Assembly (NCBI GenBank): GCA_025200525.1
Contig: CM045758.1
Location: forward strand, 191,864,463 to 191,928,462
Length of the DNA: 64,000 nt
Direction of reading: 5' to 3'
From: Camellia lanceoleosa
Taxonomy: Eukaryota > Streptophyta > Magnoliopsida > Ericales > Theaceae
A program made the position numbers and the translations under genes. Positions 1-11,848 of this stretch are shown in pieces. Within the stretch, counting starts at the first letter, position 1; every line of letters begins with the position of its first letter. Below the pieces are notes generated by a model that was given only the letters and a program-made list of their open reading frames with translations, was not told the origin of the DNA and ran no database searches.

Positions 1-1446
1 TCTGGCTTTATGGATATCAGTATTGGCCCTCGGAATGATTCAATAATTAAAACAGCCTTTCTGAATGGGGTAGAGATCATGGAGGTAATAACGGGATCAG
101 GTTTGGTAACTGAGGTGAAGAAGCCATCGAAGAAACATCTGTTTGTTGTAATTGGTTCAGTTGTTGGAAGTGTGGCGTCTCTGTTAATGTTGGTAGTAGT
201 GGTGGTGGTGTGTTTGAATTGCAAGAGAGCAAAGCCTGTTGAAACTTCAGTTTGGCAGGCAATCCCTGATTATGGAGGAGGGAGTTCTTATGTTAGTACT
301 ACTGAAAGAACGGTCAATGGCTTCCCTCTTGATAATCTAAATCTTGGGTTGAAGCTATCTTTTCAAGAAATTCTGTTTGCAACTAATAATTTTGACACTA
401 AGTTGATGATTGGTGCGGGTGGGTTTGGAAAAGTCTACAAAGCAACTCTTCGGAATGGCATGAAGGTGGCTGTCAAACGAAGTGAGCCAGGAAATGGCCA
501 GGGCCGTCCAGAATTCCATACAGAGATCATAGTCTTGTCCTCAATTCGCCATCGCCATCTTGTTTCCTTGATTGGGTATTGTGATGAAAGGTCTGAGATG
601 ATACTTGTTTACGAGTTCATGGAGAAGGGGACTCTGAGGGATCATCTATACATTTTGAATGGAGAGTCTCAGAAATCATCATCACAATCTGAATTGTCTT
701 GGAACCAAAGGCTTCAACTTTGCATTGGTGCTGCAAAGGGTCTAGATTATCTTCATAATAGTTCAGGAAGAGGCATCATTCACCGTGATGTTAAGTCAAC
801 GAACATCTTACTTGATGAGGATTATGTGGCTAAAGTTGCTGATTTTGGTCTCTCAAGATTAGGTGATCTTGATCAAACCCATGTCAGCACAGGTGTAAAA
901 GGTAGTTTTGGTTACCTTGATCCTGAATATTTTAGATGCCTACAGTTAACGCAGAAATCCGATGTTTACTCATTTGGGGTAGTTCTCCTAGAAGTGCTTT
1001 GTGCAAGACCAGCCATCAATAACTCGCTTCCTGGGAAGGAAGTAAACTTGGCTGAATGGGGGTTGTTTTGGCAAAAGAAAGGGCAGCTTGAAAATATTGT
1101 TGATCCTTTGCTTGTGGGCAAGATCAATCCCAATTCGTTGAGAAAGTTTGGTGAAACGGTGGAGAAGTGTTTGAAAGAATATGGTGTTCAAAGGCCCAAC
1201 ATGAATGATGTTGTGTGGGACTTGGAATATGCACTGCAGCTTCAACAAACTGCAAGGCACAGAGAACCTCATGAGGACAGCACAACAGACGCGTCGTGGG
1301 TGCTGCCGGTGCCTGCCATTCAGCAGTTACCTTCTCATAGCATCCCAATTGATGAATATGACATTCCCATGGATGATTTTACAGATACAAGTCGTTTATA
1401 TGCGCACGGAGTGTTCTCCATGTTGAACATTGATGATGGCAGATGA
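1..1446 (+). CDS. CrRLK1L receptor-like kinase, 3' part (copy 1, cut by window edge)
   Basis: The open frame runs in from the left edge; the ATG at 10 is internal, because the same Ser-Gly-Phe-Met context lies mid-protein in the paralogue at 14531-17059. What remains is the end of the malectin-like ectodomain, a juxtamembrane KKPSKKH stretch, one valine-rich transmembrane helix (about nt 136-216) and a complete cytoplasmic Ser/Thr kinase: GxGxxG loop (GAGGFG), VAVK lysine, HRDVKSTN catalytic loop, DFG, and a GSFGYLDPEY activation segment. The family (FERONIA/THESEUS relatives, closest in my reading to Arabidopsis At5g24010/At2g23200-like members) acts at the plasma membrane in wall or peptide sensing. 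All catalytic residues are present, so it looks functional as far as seen. Against copy 2, roughly 25-30 residues differ, including Glu to Ala in the glycine loop. The ligand is unknown. Confidence 0.93.
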   Translation, partial: SGFMDISIGPRNDSIIKTAFLNGVEIMEVITGSGLVTEVKKPSKKHLFVVIGSVVGSVASLLMLVVVVVVCLNCKRAKPVETSVWQAIPDYGGGSSYVSTTERTVNGFPLDNLNLGLKLSFQEILFATNNFDTKLMIGAGGFGKVYKATLRNGMKVAVKRSEPGNGQGRPEFHTEIIVLSSIRHRHLVSLIGYCDERSEMILVYEFMEKGTLRDHLYILNGESQKSSSQSELSWNQRLQLCIGAAKGLDYLHNSSGRGIIHRDVKSTNILLDEDYVAKVADFGLSRLGDLDQTHVSTGVKGSFGYLDPEYFRCLQLTQKSDVYSFGVVLLEVLCARPAINNSLPGKEVNLAEWGLFWQKKGQLENIVDPLLVGKINPNSLRKFGETVEKCLKEYGVQRPNMNDVVWDLEYALQLQQTARHREPHEDSTTDASWVLPVPAIQQLPSHSIPIDEYDIPMDDFTDTSRLYAHGVFSMLNIDDGR

Positions 1447-2030
1447 TCTTGCAGTTTGAGGTACAATTTTTGGTCTTCCTATGTTTGGTTCTAATATGCT
1501 TACTGGAATAACGCTGAAGAAAATCGGCCATATTTCCTTTGTTGGGTTGCTTTGCTTTATAAATTTAAGGTTGCAAATTAGGTGAACGTTTCAAATGATA
1601 ATTGTGTAAAAATCAGCATAGCAAGTTGAAGTATTGTTCGACTTTCAGTATAATTAATGTTTGACTTCTAGATTTGATGTTGGACGGTCTTAATGTTTTA
1701 ATCAAGAGATGTATGTGATTAGAATAATGCTATATATTTGATTATCATTTAAGGGAGTTCTTTTTCTTTTATTGCATTATTTTAGTTGCGTCAATCATGC
1801 ATATAACAGTTACAAGTGCTAGCATTTAGAAATCATGACGATATGAGACAATAGGACTTGAAGCTACTTAATGGTATAGTGTAGAATAGAATTATTGTCC
1901 TTGCTGGACAATTGGTATATTTAACCTTCTCTTCCAAGAAAAGAGGACACTCAAGAAAAGAGGACACTCGATTGTTTTGGACAGTTATAGATGCTCCTAA
2001 ATATTCAAGTTCTATTTGTCGTGCAGCATT
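1447..2030 (+). other. 3' flank of kinase copy 1, duplicated from/with copy 2
   Basis: This noncoding stretch aligns by eye, almost without gaps, with 17060-17660 downstream of copy 2. The duplication therefore covered gene plus 3' flank. The match resumes after the LTR at 3327 and ends near 3405 (copy 2: near 17695) at a shared gaatattgt-ggagcc string. No other gene is visible. Confidence 0.85.
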
Positions 2031-3326
2031 TGTTGGAAATATGATTTTATGGTGACTTTAATATGAAATTAAAATTATGTTTTGTTTTGGCTTTTTGATA
2101 AAAAAAAAAGCACAAAAGTTAAAATTGGCTACATAAGCTAATAAGACAAAATGTCACATTTAAACTATAATCAATATACTTTTTCTCTCATAAAAGTCAA
2201 AAAAGCCAAAAACAAATAAACGAAACGAGGCTAAAAAAGTCAGGCTAAAATAGCTAAAAAGTCACAAAGCTAGGCTATTTTAGCACTTCCCAAACGAAGG
2301 CTAAAAAAGGTCCTAACTATTGGTTGGGGTGGGATTAAATAGGTTTAGATTTTTTGTAACAAAATCTTTACACCACAAAAAGAATAACCAAAAATCATTA
2401 AGAATTGAATGAAAAATTATCTCATAAAATAAGCCTCATGTATGAGGTATTGAGAATTGTGTATAACTACCAATCATATATTGATTGTAGAGAAAAGTAT
2501 TGATGGATATTTAAACTTCAAGATTTTGATAAGGACATGAGCCCTTTGGGGCATCAAAATTTTTCGAAAGAAGGAAGTTATGGATGCTTTAAGGATGGGG
2601 TTGGACCAAAACTATGGTCAAAGTTGGTTATGCAAAAATTGTCACATGCGCACCACCCACCTAGACCAGACCCGGTCGAGTCTAGGTCCGTGATCTATGG
2701 CCTTGGGCTAAGGTTTGGGCTGGGCTGGGCCGGATTGCTAGTCTACCAACCTAATCTTTTTGGGCCAGGTTTTTTTTATGGCTGCAAATATACACACGTG
2801 TATGTATAGTGTATTCCCCATCAATTTTGTGTATTACTCCATCAGTTTCGCAGAAGTAATGGGTTGCATTTGTTGCCAGCCTTCATGGCTGGAGGCTTTT
2901 CCTCTCTTCTCCTCTTCCCCATTGTTTATAAAAAGAGGTCATCTTCCTTGGTTTTGACACATAATTTTTTGCCTCTATATTATACAGTCAGTCTGCCATA
3001 TATTTTTCTTCATGTGTCAGAGAGTACTGTCGTTGTCAGTTCGCTAGAGTTAAACAAAAGGTGTTTCTGCATTAGCGGGTCTATACTGTTGTATCTTGGG
3101 AGACAGACGCCAATACACCACTAGTACCCACGGTGAGGCAGCGAATCTGTTTTAAGAAGACTGTGATACCACACAGGTTTCGATTTGCCATCTTTTCTTG
3201 GTTTTATTTTGTTATGTATTTCTATTCAATCTAGTTGTAATTTCTCTTGATTTCATGTTCTGTATTATAATTTATTAAATATAAATCTATTTATTTATTT
3301 TATTTAATTAAACAATTTACATAACA
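2031..3326 (+). mobile_element. Solo LTR (copia-like) inserted in kinase copy 1 flank
   Basis: The 1296-bp block begins TGTTGGAAAT and ends TACATAACA. It is flanked by gcatt (2026-2030) and gcat (3327-3330). The paralogous flank downstream of copy 2 reads straight through this point (gcagcattctgattt), so the block is an insertion in copy 1 with a 4-5 bp target duplication. It contains a TATA-like stretch (ataaaaagagg, near 2930) and a segment near 3090 (gttgtatcttgggagacaga) resembling the R/U5 region of the LTRs at 6439 and 13279. The segment about 2068-2312, rich in gctaaaaa and ggcttttt, looks like a MITE inside the LTR. The second LTR and the internal region are absent. Confidence 0.8.
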
Positions 3327-3405
3327 GCATCTGATTTAATCACCCCCAACATCTATCTATATATTATATAAGGAAAATGGAGTTTTTAAGAATATTGTAG
3401 GAGCC

Positions 3406-5260
3406 CCAAACTCCCAAACTAATTTTGTTAATCTCTTAATTCTCAAAGAAAAAAAAAAAAAAAAAAAAAGAATCTTTTGGTTTGTTCCTTAAGTCAAAAA
3501 ACTAAAAACAAAAAAAAGCTCTAATTATCTATGATTTTAAATTTTAAAATTCAAAACAATATGATAAGTCATCTTCACTTTTTTCAAAAATAATGCTGAT
3601 CAAAATAATTTAAATAAAGAAACAATAAAGGCACTAATTATCTATGATTTTGAATTTCAAAATTCAAAATAATATGGTAAGCCATCCTGATTCTTTTCGA
3701 AAATAATATAAATCTTAAAATTTTAAAAATCCAATCAAATTAAAAACTCAATACGATTCTCTCTTTAGAATACCCAATATTTGATCATTTTTTTAGCCCG
3801 GCCAACTCCTTTCCAAATGTAATGATGCAAAGGTTCGTCTCTCTTTGTCAATTGTCCAAACTTATTTCAAGTTTGTTTGTTTGTTATTTTTATTTTTATT
3901 TTTTTTGTAAACTTCTATTTTCGTGTGAGTATTTTTTTTTCTTCTCTATTTGACTTTTTTTTTCCAACTAAATTGATAATAAATACATATTTGTTTAAGT
4001 ATCTTTGTTTTGATAGTTAATTTGAATTTTTTTTTTTTTTTTTTTTTTTTGTGGATGTTTGTGTATTTTTTATATTGTTGTTATTATTTTTTTTGATATA
4101 TGTAAATTGATAATACAGTTATCAATTTTTTATTTTATTTTTTTTTAAATAGAGCGTCTTATATTGTTCTTTATGATTTGACTATATTTTTTTAAATTTC
4201 TTAAACAAAATTTTTTAATTTTTTTATTTGTAAAAAATTAAAAACGTTTAATTGACTTGCCTATCAATAAATAAAATTTTTAATAATGAACATTGTTCCA
4301 TAATATATGGATTTTAAAAATAAAAATAAAAAAATTTATCGCCCATATATGGAATAAGAAAAACCAAAACCACACATTTTTTTCATTTTTTATTTTTAAC
4401 TCTTTAAAACTCTAACGGTATCTTTTTATTTTCCCAACATTGTCTTTTCAAAATTTGTAAAGATTAAAAACTAGACCGGAGTTTCATAGTGTTCAATGGA
4501 GTTGGTGAGCATGACAACAACAAGGATGATGATGATGAGTTCGCTCAGAGTATTGTTTGGATGGGTTTTGAAAATATGAATTTTACTTAAAAAAAATAGT
4601 AGATATTTTGAGTGATGAATTGATTTAGAAAACTAATGTATGGTTGAGATTAAGTGTGAATTTTATTATATAAAAATTGAATATGGATCATATATTGTTT
4701 TTTTATATATCATTTTGGATACTTTTGTATCACTATAAAAAAAATTACTGTAATCACATGTTACTTATCATCTGATATATTATTGTTGTATTGTTGTAAT
4801 AAGCTTTATTATTAATGTCTCTTATCAATGTAGAGATGAGACATCACATGATAAATAAAAATATGTTTTGTTATTATTATTATTGATAATATATTTCTTT
4901 ATTTATTTTTTACAATGTTCAAAAAATAATTTATGTTCATTGTTAGTTTTTGTAGATGAGGAGTCAAAAATAAATTATAATTCAAGTTATAACTAATTTG
5001 AGATTGAAAAGGAAAGTTCAAAAGAAATGATAATTATATATAATTTTAAAATATTTTAAAAAAATACAAAGAAAAATTGGAACTATAAATTATATTATGA
5101 AAATAATTTAATGAAAAATTGATCAAATTTAAATTTATGATTATTAAATATTTTTACTAAATCATCAATTTTTTATTCAGGTTCTAACCTAATTTGGTCT
5201 TAAATAGTTTTTCATATATAAATATATTTTAATATCGATATAATCAATATTAGACATATC
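3406..5260. other. AT-rich intergenic DNA
   Basis: Strongly AT-rich, with poly-A (3449-3469) and poly-T (4029-4051) runs and a short duplicated motif (ctaattatctatgatttt near 3520 and 3635). I see no gene here. Confidence 0.6.
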
Positions 5261-5815
5261 TTAAGAAGGGTAAATTATATCGATAGTCCCCGCATTTTGT
5301 TTCTTGTGTCAATTTGATCTCTGTAATTTTGACCATTAATTTTAGATTTTGTGTCAATCTGGTCCCATTGATAACGTCGGTTAAGGTTTTTACAAGAAAA
5401 TAGTTATTGAGTTGGTTAAAATTAACTTACTGAATCAAACAAATTTATAATTTTGTCTATAAAATTATAACAGATGCTACTCATGTGTATATTTTCAATA
5501 TAAAAAAAAAAATGAAAATACTATGATGCTGTTTGGTAACACATACGTCCCAAATTTTCTACTAAATGAATGACTAAATGTCTCACATGAGTGTGGGGGT
5601 CCTTTTTTTGTGGACCCCACACCCATGTGAGATATTTGGTAGAAAATTTTGTATCTCTAGCATTACTCAAAAAAAAAAATAGCAATTATAACAATTGAAC
5701 CAAATTGAAACAAAATTATAAATTCATGATCAAAATCGAGCAAAATTAAAATTGTAAGGACAAAAATAACACAAGAGTTTAAATATAGGGACAACCAATG
5801 TAATTTATTCTTTTA
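5261..5815. mobile_element. Foldback MITE with nested smaller hairpin element
   Basis: The left end ttaagaagggtaaatta and the reverse complement of the right end ttaaaagaataaatta match, followed on both sides by ...gtccc. This gives a terminal inverted repeat of about 30 bp with mismatches. No coding capacity. A second hairpin unit lies inside at 5526-5663. Confidence 0.6.
5526..5663. mobile_element. Nested hairpin MITE
   Basis: The inner arms are gtctcacatgagtgtggggg (from 5580) and its near-complement ending at 5633, separated by a T-rich loop. Outer arms caaattttctac and gtagaaaattttg extend the stem, and the ends read atgct/agcat. It is a self-complementary element with no ORF. A transcript would form a long imperfect stem. 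Confidence 0.6.
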
Positions 5816-6438
5816 AGAATAATTACATAATTTCTTAATTAATTTTAAAATTGTTAATAAATATACCAAACAAATATCTACATATTTCCTATTTTTGTTA
5901 TAAATTTTTTAAAAATATATTTACTAATTAAAAATTAAATAAATAGGTGGCTCTACTAACTCATGGATTGGACATGAATTAGACGATTCTCTAAGGATTA
6001 GGCTTAAATCAAGAATTATTAGCAAAAAAATCAACTAATCCAATATTAAAACCCCCAAAGTAGCTCATATTAGTCACGAACTGATAAACTATGATAAAAT
6101 TTAAATTTATTAGAACTAGAATATGATCTACAATTTAAGGTGGCTCTATCTTAGATAATATTGTCATACATAAATGTATATAACTATTCATTTAATTGTT
6201 TTAAACATAAATATATATAGTTTTTTTTAAACTAAGTTCAAATTTTTTAATAAGTATGCATAAAAAATGTCCATATTTCTTATTTTTATTATAAAAAATA
6301 ATTACAAATATCTATTTACTAATTTAATATATAGATAGGTCAAATGATTCATATAAGTTGGGCCAAGACAATTTTTAATGATTAGGTGAAGGATAAGTTG
6401 GCGTAAATCTAATATGAAGCCCAAATTTACATAAATCT

Positions 6439-6949
6439 TGTTGGAAAATTTGAATTAAAATTTACTCCAATGATTGTGTCTCTTGAGATGGAAAAGTGTG
6501 TTCTTTTAAAGGGTCACAATCTTTCTGAAGAGTCACAGAGGAATCTATATATCTCATCTCCCTCACTTCAATTTGGATAGAAAATTCATCATTTTCTCAT
6601 CTTTGCATTTATTCTTCATATTTTCCTGAGTCTAATTTTTCTATAAAAAGAGTGCATGCACGGCGAAGTTCGCTAGGCTCGCAATAATAGTGCTGCTAGT
6701 GCAAGACATTGATCGTTGTATCCTGAGAGATAGACGTCCATTGAATCCTGAGCATCGGTGGGAGGAAGAATTTGTCTTAAGGAAAGAGTGTCACACACTT
6801 GACTCAATCAGGTTTTATCTATTTATGTAATGTAAGTTTTGTTACATTATTATATGTCGATTAATTTCAGTTTTGGTTTTGCCCACAAAAAATCGTTTAC
6901 ATATTTTTAAATTCTATTTTCCATAAACGTTGGTACTATTTTTCTAACA
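6439..6949 (+). repeat. LTR A of a decayed LTR retroelement
   Basis: The 511-bp segment begins TGTTGGAAAA and ends TTTCTAACA. It aligns over its whole length with 13279-13783 (same order, many point differences). An R/U5-like segment includes tgcaagacattgatcgttgt. No initiator-Met tRNA primer-binding site is evident just after 6949, and no target duplication is visible between 6434-6438 and the far side of LTR B. Confidence 0.75.
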
Positions 6950-8540
6950 TTCTTAAGGCAAATTCGGTTCTGTTTATGCTTTTTTGGAAAAATATAATTG
7001 ATTTATTATTTAATCTGTTTATAGTTTCTATGTGTATAGATTCTGTGATACAGATTTAGTATTTTTTGGTTAAAAATTAATTTTTTGCAATTCGTTTTCC
7101 TGCATATTGTGTTTCTTGTTACGGTAACACTCTTAGTATAGTTTACTGTTATTATTCATTAGTAATAGAATCCAAAAATGTTATTATTGAAACTGTTATT
7201 AAACAGGATCCGATTATTATTGAAGGTTTGTATACCATACATAATTGTTTAGACACAACAAAACAAATATGAAGTTATTCAGATTGTGAGAAACTGAATG
7301 TGTCTTTCGGAATATGGGTTTTTTTTATTTCTTTTTGGATCAGGAAAAAATGTGTTTGGTTGTGAATTCAAAACGTATTTCTACAGGTGTGTTTTAGTAT
7401 GATGTTTGGTTGTGTGTTTGGAATCAACTTTCAAAACCTCTGCATAGAGCTCTGTATCTCAACCGTGTTTTTTGTGAAAATTTTGGCTAGGAAGAAGACC
7501 GTCGTCCAGGACATCCACCGGATGTCCTCTCATTGTCTGAATTTTTCTTTTTTTTTTTTGCAATTGATTTATATAATTGGGAAAATATTTTTTGAAATTT
7601 TTTTTATTTTTAATGTGCTTTAAAATAATTTTGAGTTGTATGTTTAGTTATGAGTTGTAAATTTTTGTATCACATATCAAATATCACATTAACAATTCCC
7701 CACTCAAATCAAACCTCTTTTCAAAAACTATTTTCAAAACTCTTTATCAAACAAATTTTCTACACTCAAATCATAATTCTACAACACACAAACTCAAAAT
7801 ACAACTCATACTCTCAAATCACATTTACAAAACACAACCAAACGCAGGCGTTGTTTTTGATAAGTGGTTGATTTTGTTATCAAATATTAAATCAATAGAT
7901 TTATTCTGCTCATTTGAGAATTGTCTTGTTCGTCTTTGTAAAAGCAAATTTCTTTTGTTTCTTTACCCAAATCTTTGAACGACTTGACTTCTTCTTTGTC
8001 CTCTTCCATTTTAAACTGCTAATCTCTTCTGGAGCGGTGTCGTCGTGCGCCATTGGTGGAGCGGTATCACAGTCAGGGAGAGAGGTGTTGGCTGGGTAAA
8101 GGGTTCGACCCATTTAGGCACTTTTTATATGAATACATTGAACAACATGTATTGTAAGTTTGGAAAAATCAAACCTGCATAGTACTTGTTAAATAGAATG
8201 CCCGAAAGGAATGGAGTTTCTTAGAACACCATGGCATCCAGGTATGTTGGAGTGGGTTTATACCTAGATGCATTTAATTTGTTTCCCCAAATGTGCAATC
8301 AAGGAATTGAGCCAAGTGGGTATTTGTTTGCCATGATGGCAATGATGGTCTATATAAATATAAAAAAAAATATATCATATAGAAGTTTTTTTATTTTAAT
8401 TTAATTATTAGAGAGTTGGTTTTTTGGTTAACTCGGAACAATTTGTAAATAGTTTTTTGTTTTATTTAAAAATTGTTTTGTTTATATAAATTGTGCTGGA
8501 AAATTTTATTTAATACTGCTTTTTTTTTTTTTAACGATCC
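6950..8540 (+). other. Internal region between LTR A and nested gypsy fragment
   Basis: No ORF resembling gag or pol. The stretch around 7390-7850 (gtttggttgtg ... cacaaccaaacgcagg) has partly inverted ends and may be another MITE. Otherwise unassigned. Confidence 0.4.
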
Positions 8541-9382
8541 TGGACAGAGTTGGTTTTCAAACTATTTTTCTTATCCTGCACTAAATTGCCCTTTAGTATT
8601 GCGTATCATCCTCAGACTGACGGGCAGTCTGAACGCACTATTCAGATCCTTGAAGATATGCTTCGAGGTTGTGTGCTTGATTTTAAGGGGTTGTGGGAGA
8701 GACACCTGCCCTTAGTGGAGTTTGCCTACAATAACAGCTTTCAATCGAGTATTGGCATGGCACCATTTGAGGCCTTGTATAGCCGACCGTGTAGATCCCT
8801 TGTATATTGGGCCGAGGTGGGTGATACACCTTTGTTGGGCCCAGAGTTAGTTCGGGAAACGACAGAGAATGTAGCACTTATTCGTAAGAGGTTGGTTACA
8901 GCTCAGAGTCGTCAAAAGAGTTATGTCGACCATAGAAGGAGACCTTTATCTTTTGAGTAAGTAGATCATGTCTTTCTAAAGATATCACTTAGGCGAGGTT
9001 TGATGAGATTTGGAAAGAGTGGGAAGTTATCCCATCGATTTATTGGCCCTTTTGAGATCCTTGAGCGGATTAAGGAGGTTTCCTATCGTTTGGCATTACC
9101 ACCACAACTTTCCAGGTTCATGACGTGTTTCACATTAACATGCTTCAAAAATACGAGCCAGATCCATCGCATGTCCTAAATTGGACCGACTTAGAGGTAG
9201 ATGAGGATGCCTCGTATGAAGAGAAGCCGGTGGGAGTCTTAGACAGACGGGACCAAGTCTTGTGAGGCAAGACAATTCCCTTAGTAAAGGTATTGTGGAA
9301 ACATCACGGGGTCGAGGAAGCAACTTGGGAGCGTAAATTGGAAGTTCGAGAGAAATATCCAGACTTGTTTGCTAATATCTAA
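8541..9382 (+). pseudogene. Tekay-like Ty3/gypsy integrase C-terminus and chromodomain (broken)
   Basis: The frame from 8550 to about 8960 encodes the end of an integrase core ([13 protein letters not shown], then [13 protein letters not shown] and SYVDHRRRPL). A stop at 8958 follows, and the frame is then broken through a chromodomain-like tail (KHHGVEEATWE, EKYPDLF) that ends at about 9382. It matches closely the minus-strand element at 60205-60995. Protease, RT, RNase H and most of the integrase are missing, so this is a 5'-truncated copy lying inside the element bounded by LTRs A and B. Confidence 0.88.
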
Positions 9383-9782
9383 ACATGTATTGAGATTTTG
9401 ATTATAATGATGAAAAGTGTAAGCATTGCATATGTATTAGATTATGAGAACATTGTATATGTTTTGAAATTGTGAATTCAATTTAAACATTGTATATGTT
9501 TGAGAATATGGAATATTGTGGATATTATGTCACTTTTGGAAAGCATTGTATATGCCATGTGAAATTTTGAGAACTTGGACCCTGGTCTAAACATTGCATA
9601 TGACTTGGGAAATTGTAAAATTCATTTTATATAGGACTTGTGTATCGAGTCAATGAGGATGGATGACCGAAGAATGGGTCATAGTGTCGAAATTGTAAGA
9701 ATAACGTTGTTGTGAATGGTATAGCTCGATTTTCTGAAACTTGATTTGTAATTTCGGGAACGAAATTCCTTAAGGGGGGAGG
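9383..9782 (+). other. 3' untranslated tail and polypurine tract of the gypsy fragment
   Basis: Noncoding, with several copies of a short word of the type aaacattgtatatg (from about 9420 to 9600). It ends with a purine run (ttaagggggga, about 9770-9780) immediately before the LTR, as expected of a polypurine tract. Confidence 0.6.
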
Positions 9783-11848
9783 TTATAACGATTCTGGTTT
9801 TGACCCGTTACCTATTGCATTTTGGACTCGGGTTGGTATGGTTTAAATAGTTATTCTTATCTCTTTCCCTTGTCTTCCCCTTTTATTTTGGTTATGAAGT
9901 TGTAATTGTGCGTTTGGAACAGGTTGGTTGTTTGTATTTCAAAACCTGTGTTGCCCAGATTTTTGCATATCCGCTCGAGTTGGCTTCACAAATTTTACTC
10001 ATTCGCTCGAGTGTCCATTCTTGCGCTCGAGCAGGATTTGTCTACTCTCAGTATTTTTTTGCAGAGTTGGACGCTCGAGCGTCCAGTCTCACGCTCGAGT
10101 GGGGACCTTTGTCTTCAGAACTTCTAGAAGTGTGCATTTCATGCTCGAGCGACGCTTTTCAGGCTCAAGCAGACCTTTGTGTCTGACGCTCGAACGGGAC
10201 TTTCCATACTCGAGCAGAATGCGTGTATTTCAATCCGAAAAGATGACATTTTGAATCACTTTTTCATATCTTTCTTTCTCTCTAAACTTTTCAAAAAGCT
10301 TGTTCTTGAGCCTCTCTCTCTATAATTAACCTTCTCTCTAAGATTTCATCTAGATCCATTAATCTTTTCACCCTAGTGCCTTTGAGAAAAAGGTAGAGCT
10401 CGTCAAAATCTACATTTTGATCCGAATAGAAGTGGGTTTCGGCGTTTTTGAAATTTCTCTCTTGTTTGACTCATCTTCTTCCTTTGAGGTAGGGATCTTT
10501 TCTATACCTTCATATATTATTTAGCTTAATTATTTGTATCTTACGTAACAATGATGTGAGTTGAGGGTGTTATAAGCAAACCTAGAGTTTGGGTATATGT
10601 AGAAAAAAGGATTGTTGTTAAACATGAAATACATGAATTTGGGTTTTGAAAATGAAATGATATTGGGTCATAATGATTGGAAATGATATTTGGGTTGATA
10701 ATTAGAAAAGGGGAAGTTTTGCCCTAAAATGACTATCATGACTATTTTATAGAGATTATTGAAATTGTCATTTAGAATGTGAAATTGAGAAAGTATTGAT
10801 ATGAATGGTAGAATAAGTCATGTGTTAACTCATTCTTTGGAAATTTGAATAAATTATCTGTCATGAGATTGGACATCTGTTTAGAAATAACTGTATTGGG
10901 CTATCGATGGAGAATAGCTACGAGTGTTGTAGAAATTGCATGAGGATTAGGTGGATTTAAACTAATCTCTTGTGGTTTGTTATTGAATATGACTATGTTA
11001 ATATACATTGTACATGTATGATTATATGGGAGTGGAAAGGAGATGTGCTCCATTGTTTGATGTTGTGTTTAAATACATTGCATATGTATGAATGATTGTT
11101 TAGAAGGAGAAAGGGGTTGAACTCCATTATAATTAAGTTGGCCGGAGTGTCCTGGGTAAAAGTCTCGAAATTATACATGGGTGGCTAGCCCGTGGACGAA
11201 ATATCCGTAAAATGGCAATTGTAGTGCTTGTATAGCCTCCGTTTACATGGGTCCCATTTGAAGGTTGCCCGTGGACAAAATTTTCGTGAAAAAAAAGCTT
11301 GAACTGTTCATGCATTGTTGATGTGATTGTAAAACTAATGAGTTGAAGTCTCATTTGGATTGTTAAAAAGATAATGAAACTGGTCCATGTAATGAAATAA
11401 ATGGAAATTGGTACTTTTGATTATATAAACTGTGGATGTCCCTATCACTGATGTTGTATATGTATAGTGTACATATACCTTTGCTAAGTTTCATATATTA
11501 TGCTAGATGATTTCTACTGGACTGTGGCTCACTCTATTTGGGAATAAAATTTTCAGGTAATGATGGCATGCCTCTACCAAGGCAGTAGTTAGATGAACTT
11601 TTGGAAGCAAGAGTTTCATTACTTTTGATTATTTCTTTTGTAAAGCCAAGGGCTTAATATGTATTGAGCAAAACTCACTTTTGTTGTAACCAAGTTAAGA
11701 CTTGGAAAGATGTAAGCCTTAAGGGCATCTCTTTTGTTGAACTCTTGTAATCATTAACTTTTATGTAATGCAATGGTTAATTACTCTGATTCAAGCAGTT
11801 AATTACATATGGTTATAATGTATTTATTATATTATTTTGGGGGCATTA
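9783..11848 (+). repeat. 3' LTR of the Tekay-like fragment
   Basis: It starts after the polypurine tract with ttataacgattctgg and ends near gggggcattaca, about 2.07 kb. The same start (reverse complement of ccgaaatcgctataat) and a similar downstream block (around 11520-11590 versus 57755-57815) occur in the minus-strand element at 57720-59590, so both belong to one family. The exact first bases are uncertain because the usual TG is not intact. Confidence 0.7.
9968..10222 (+). repeat. Array of CTCGAG-centred motifs inside the LTR
   Basis: Seven CTCGAG hexamers plus degenerate copies (ctcaag, ctcgaa) lie in about 250 bp, usually as cgctcgagc/t, with irregular 15-50 bp spacing and unrelated sequence between them. 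The motif is palindromic. An equivalent array lies at 59033-59375. Confidence 0.85.

Noticed and set aside
2537..3124. Short overlapping frames at 2537-3124
   Set aside because: They lie inside the solo LTR and show no domain or signal.
7914..8113. Overlapping short frames on both strands at 7910-8113
   Set aside because: No recognisable motif, and location inside decayed retroelement DNA.
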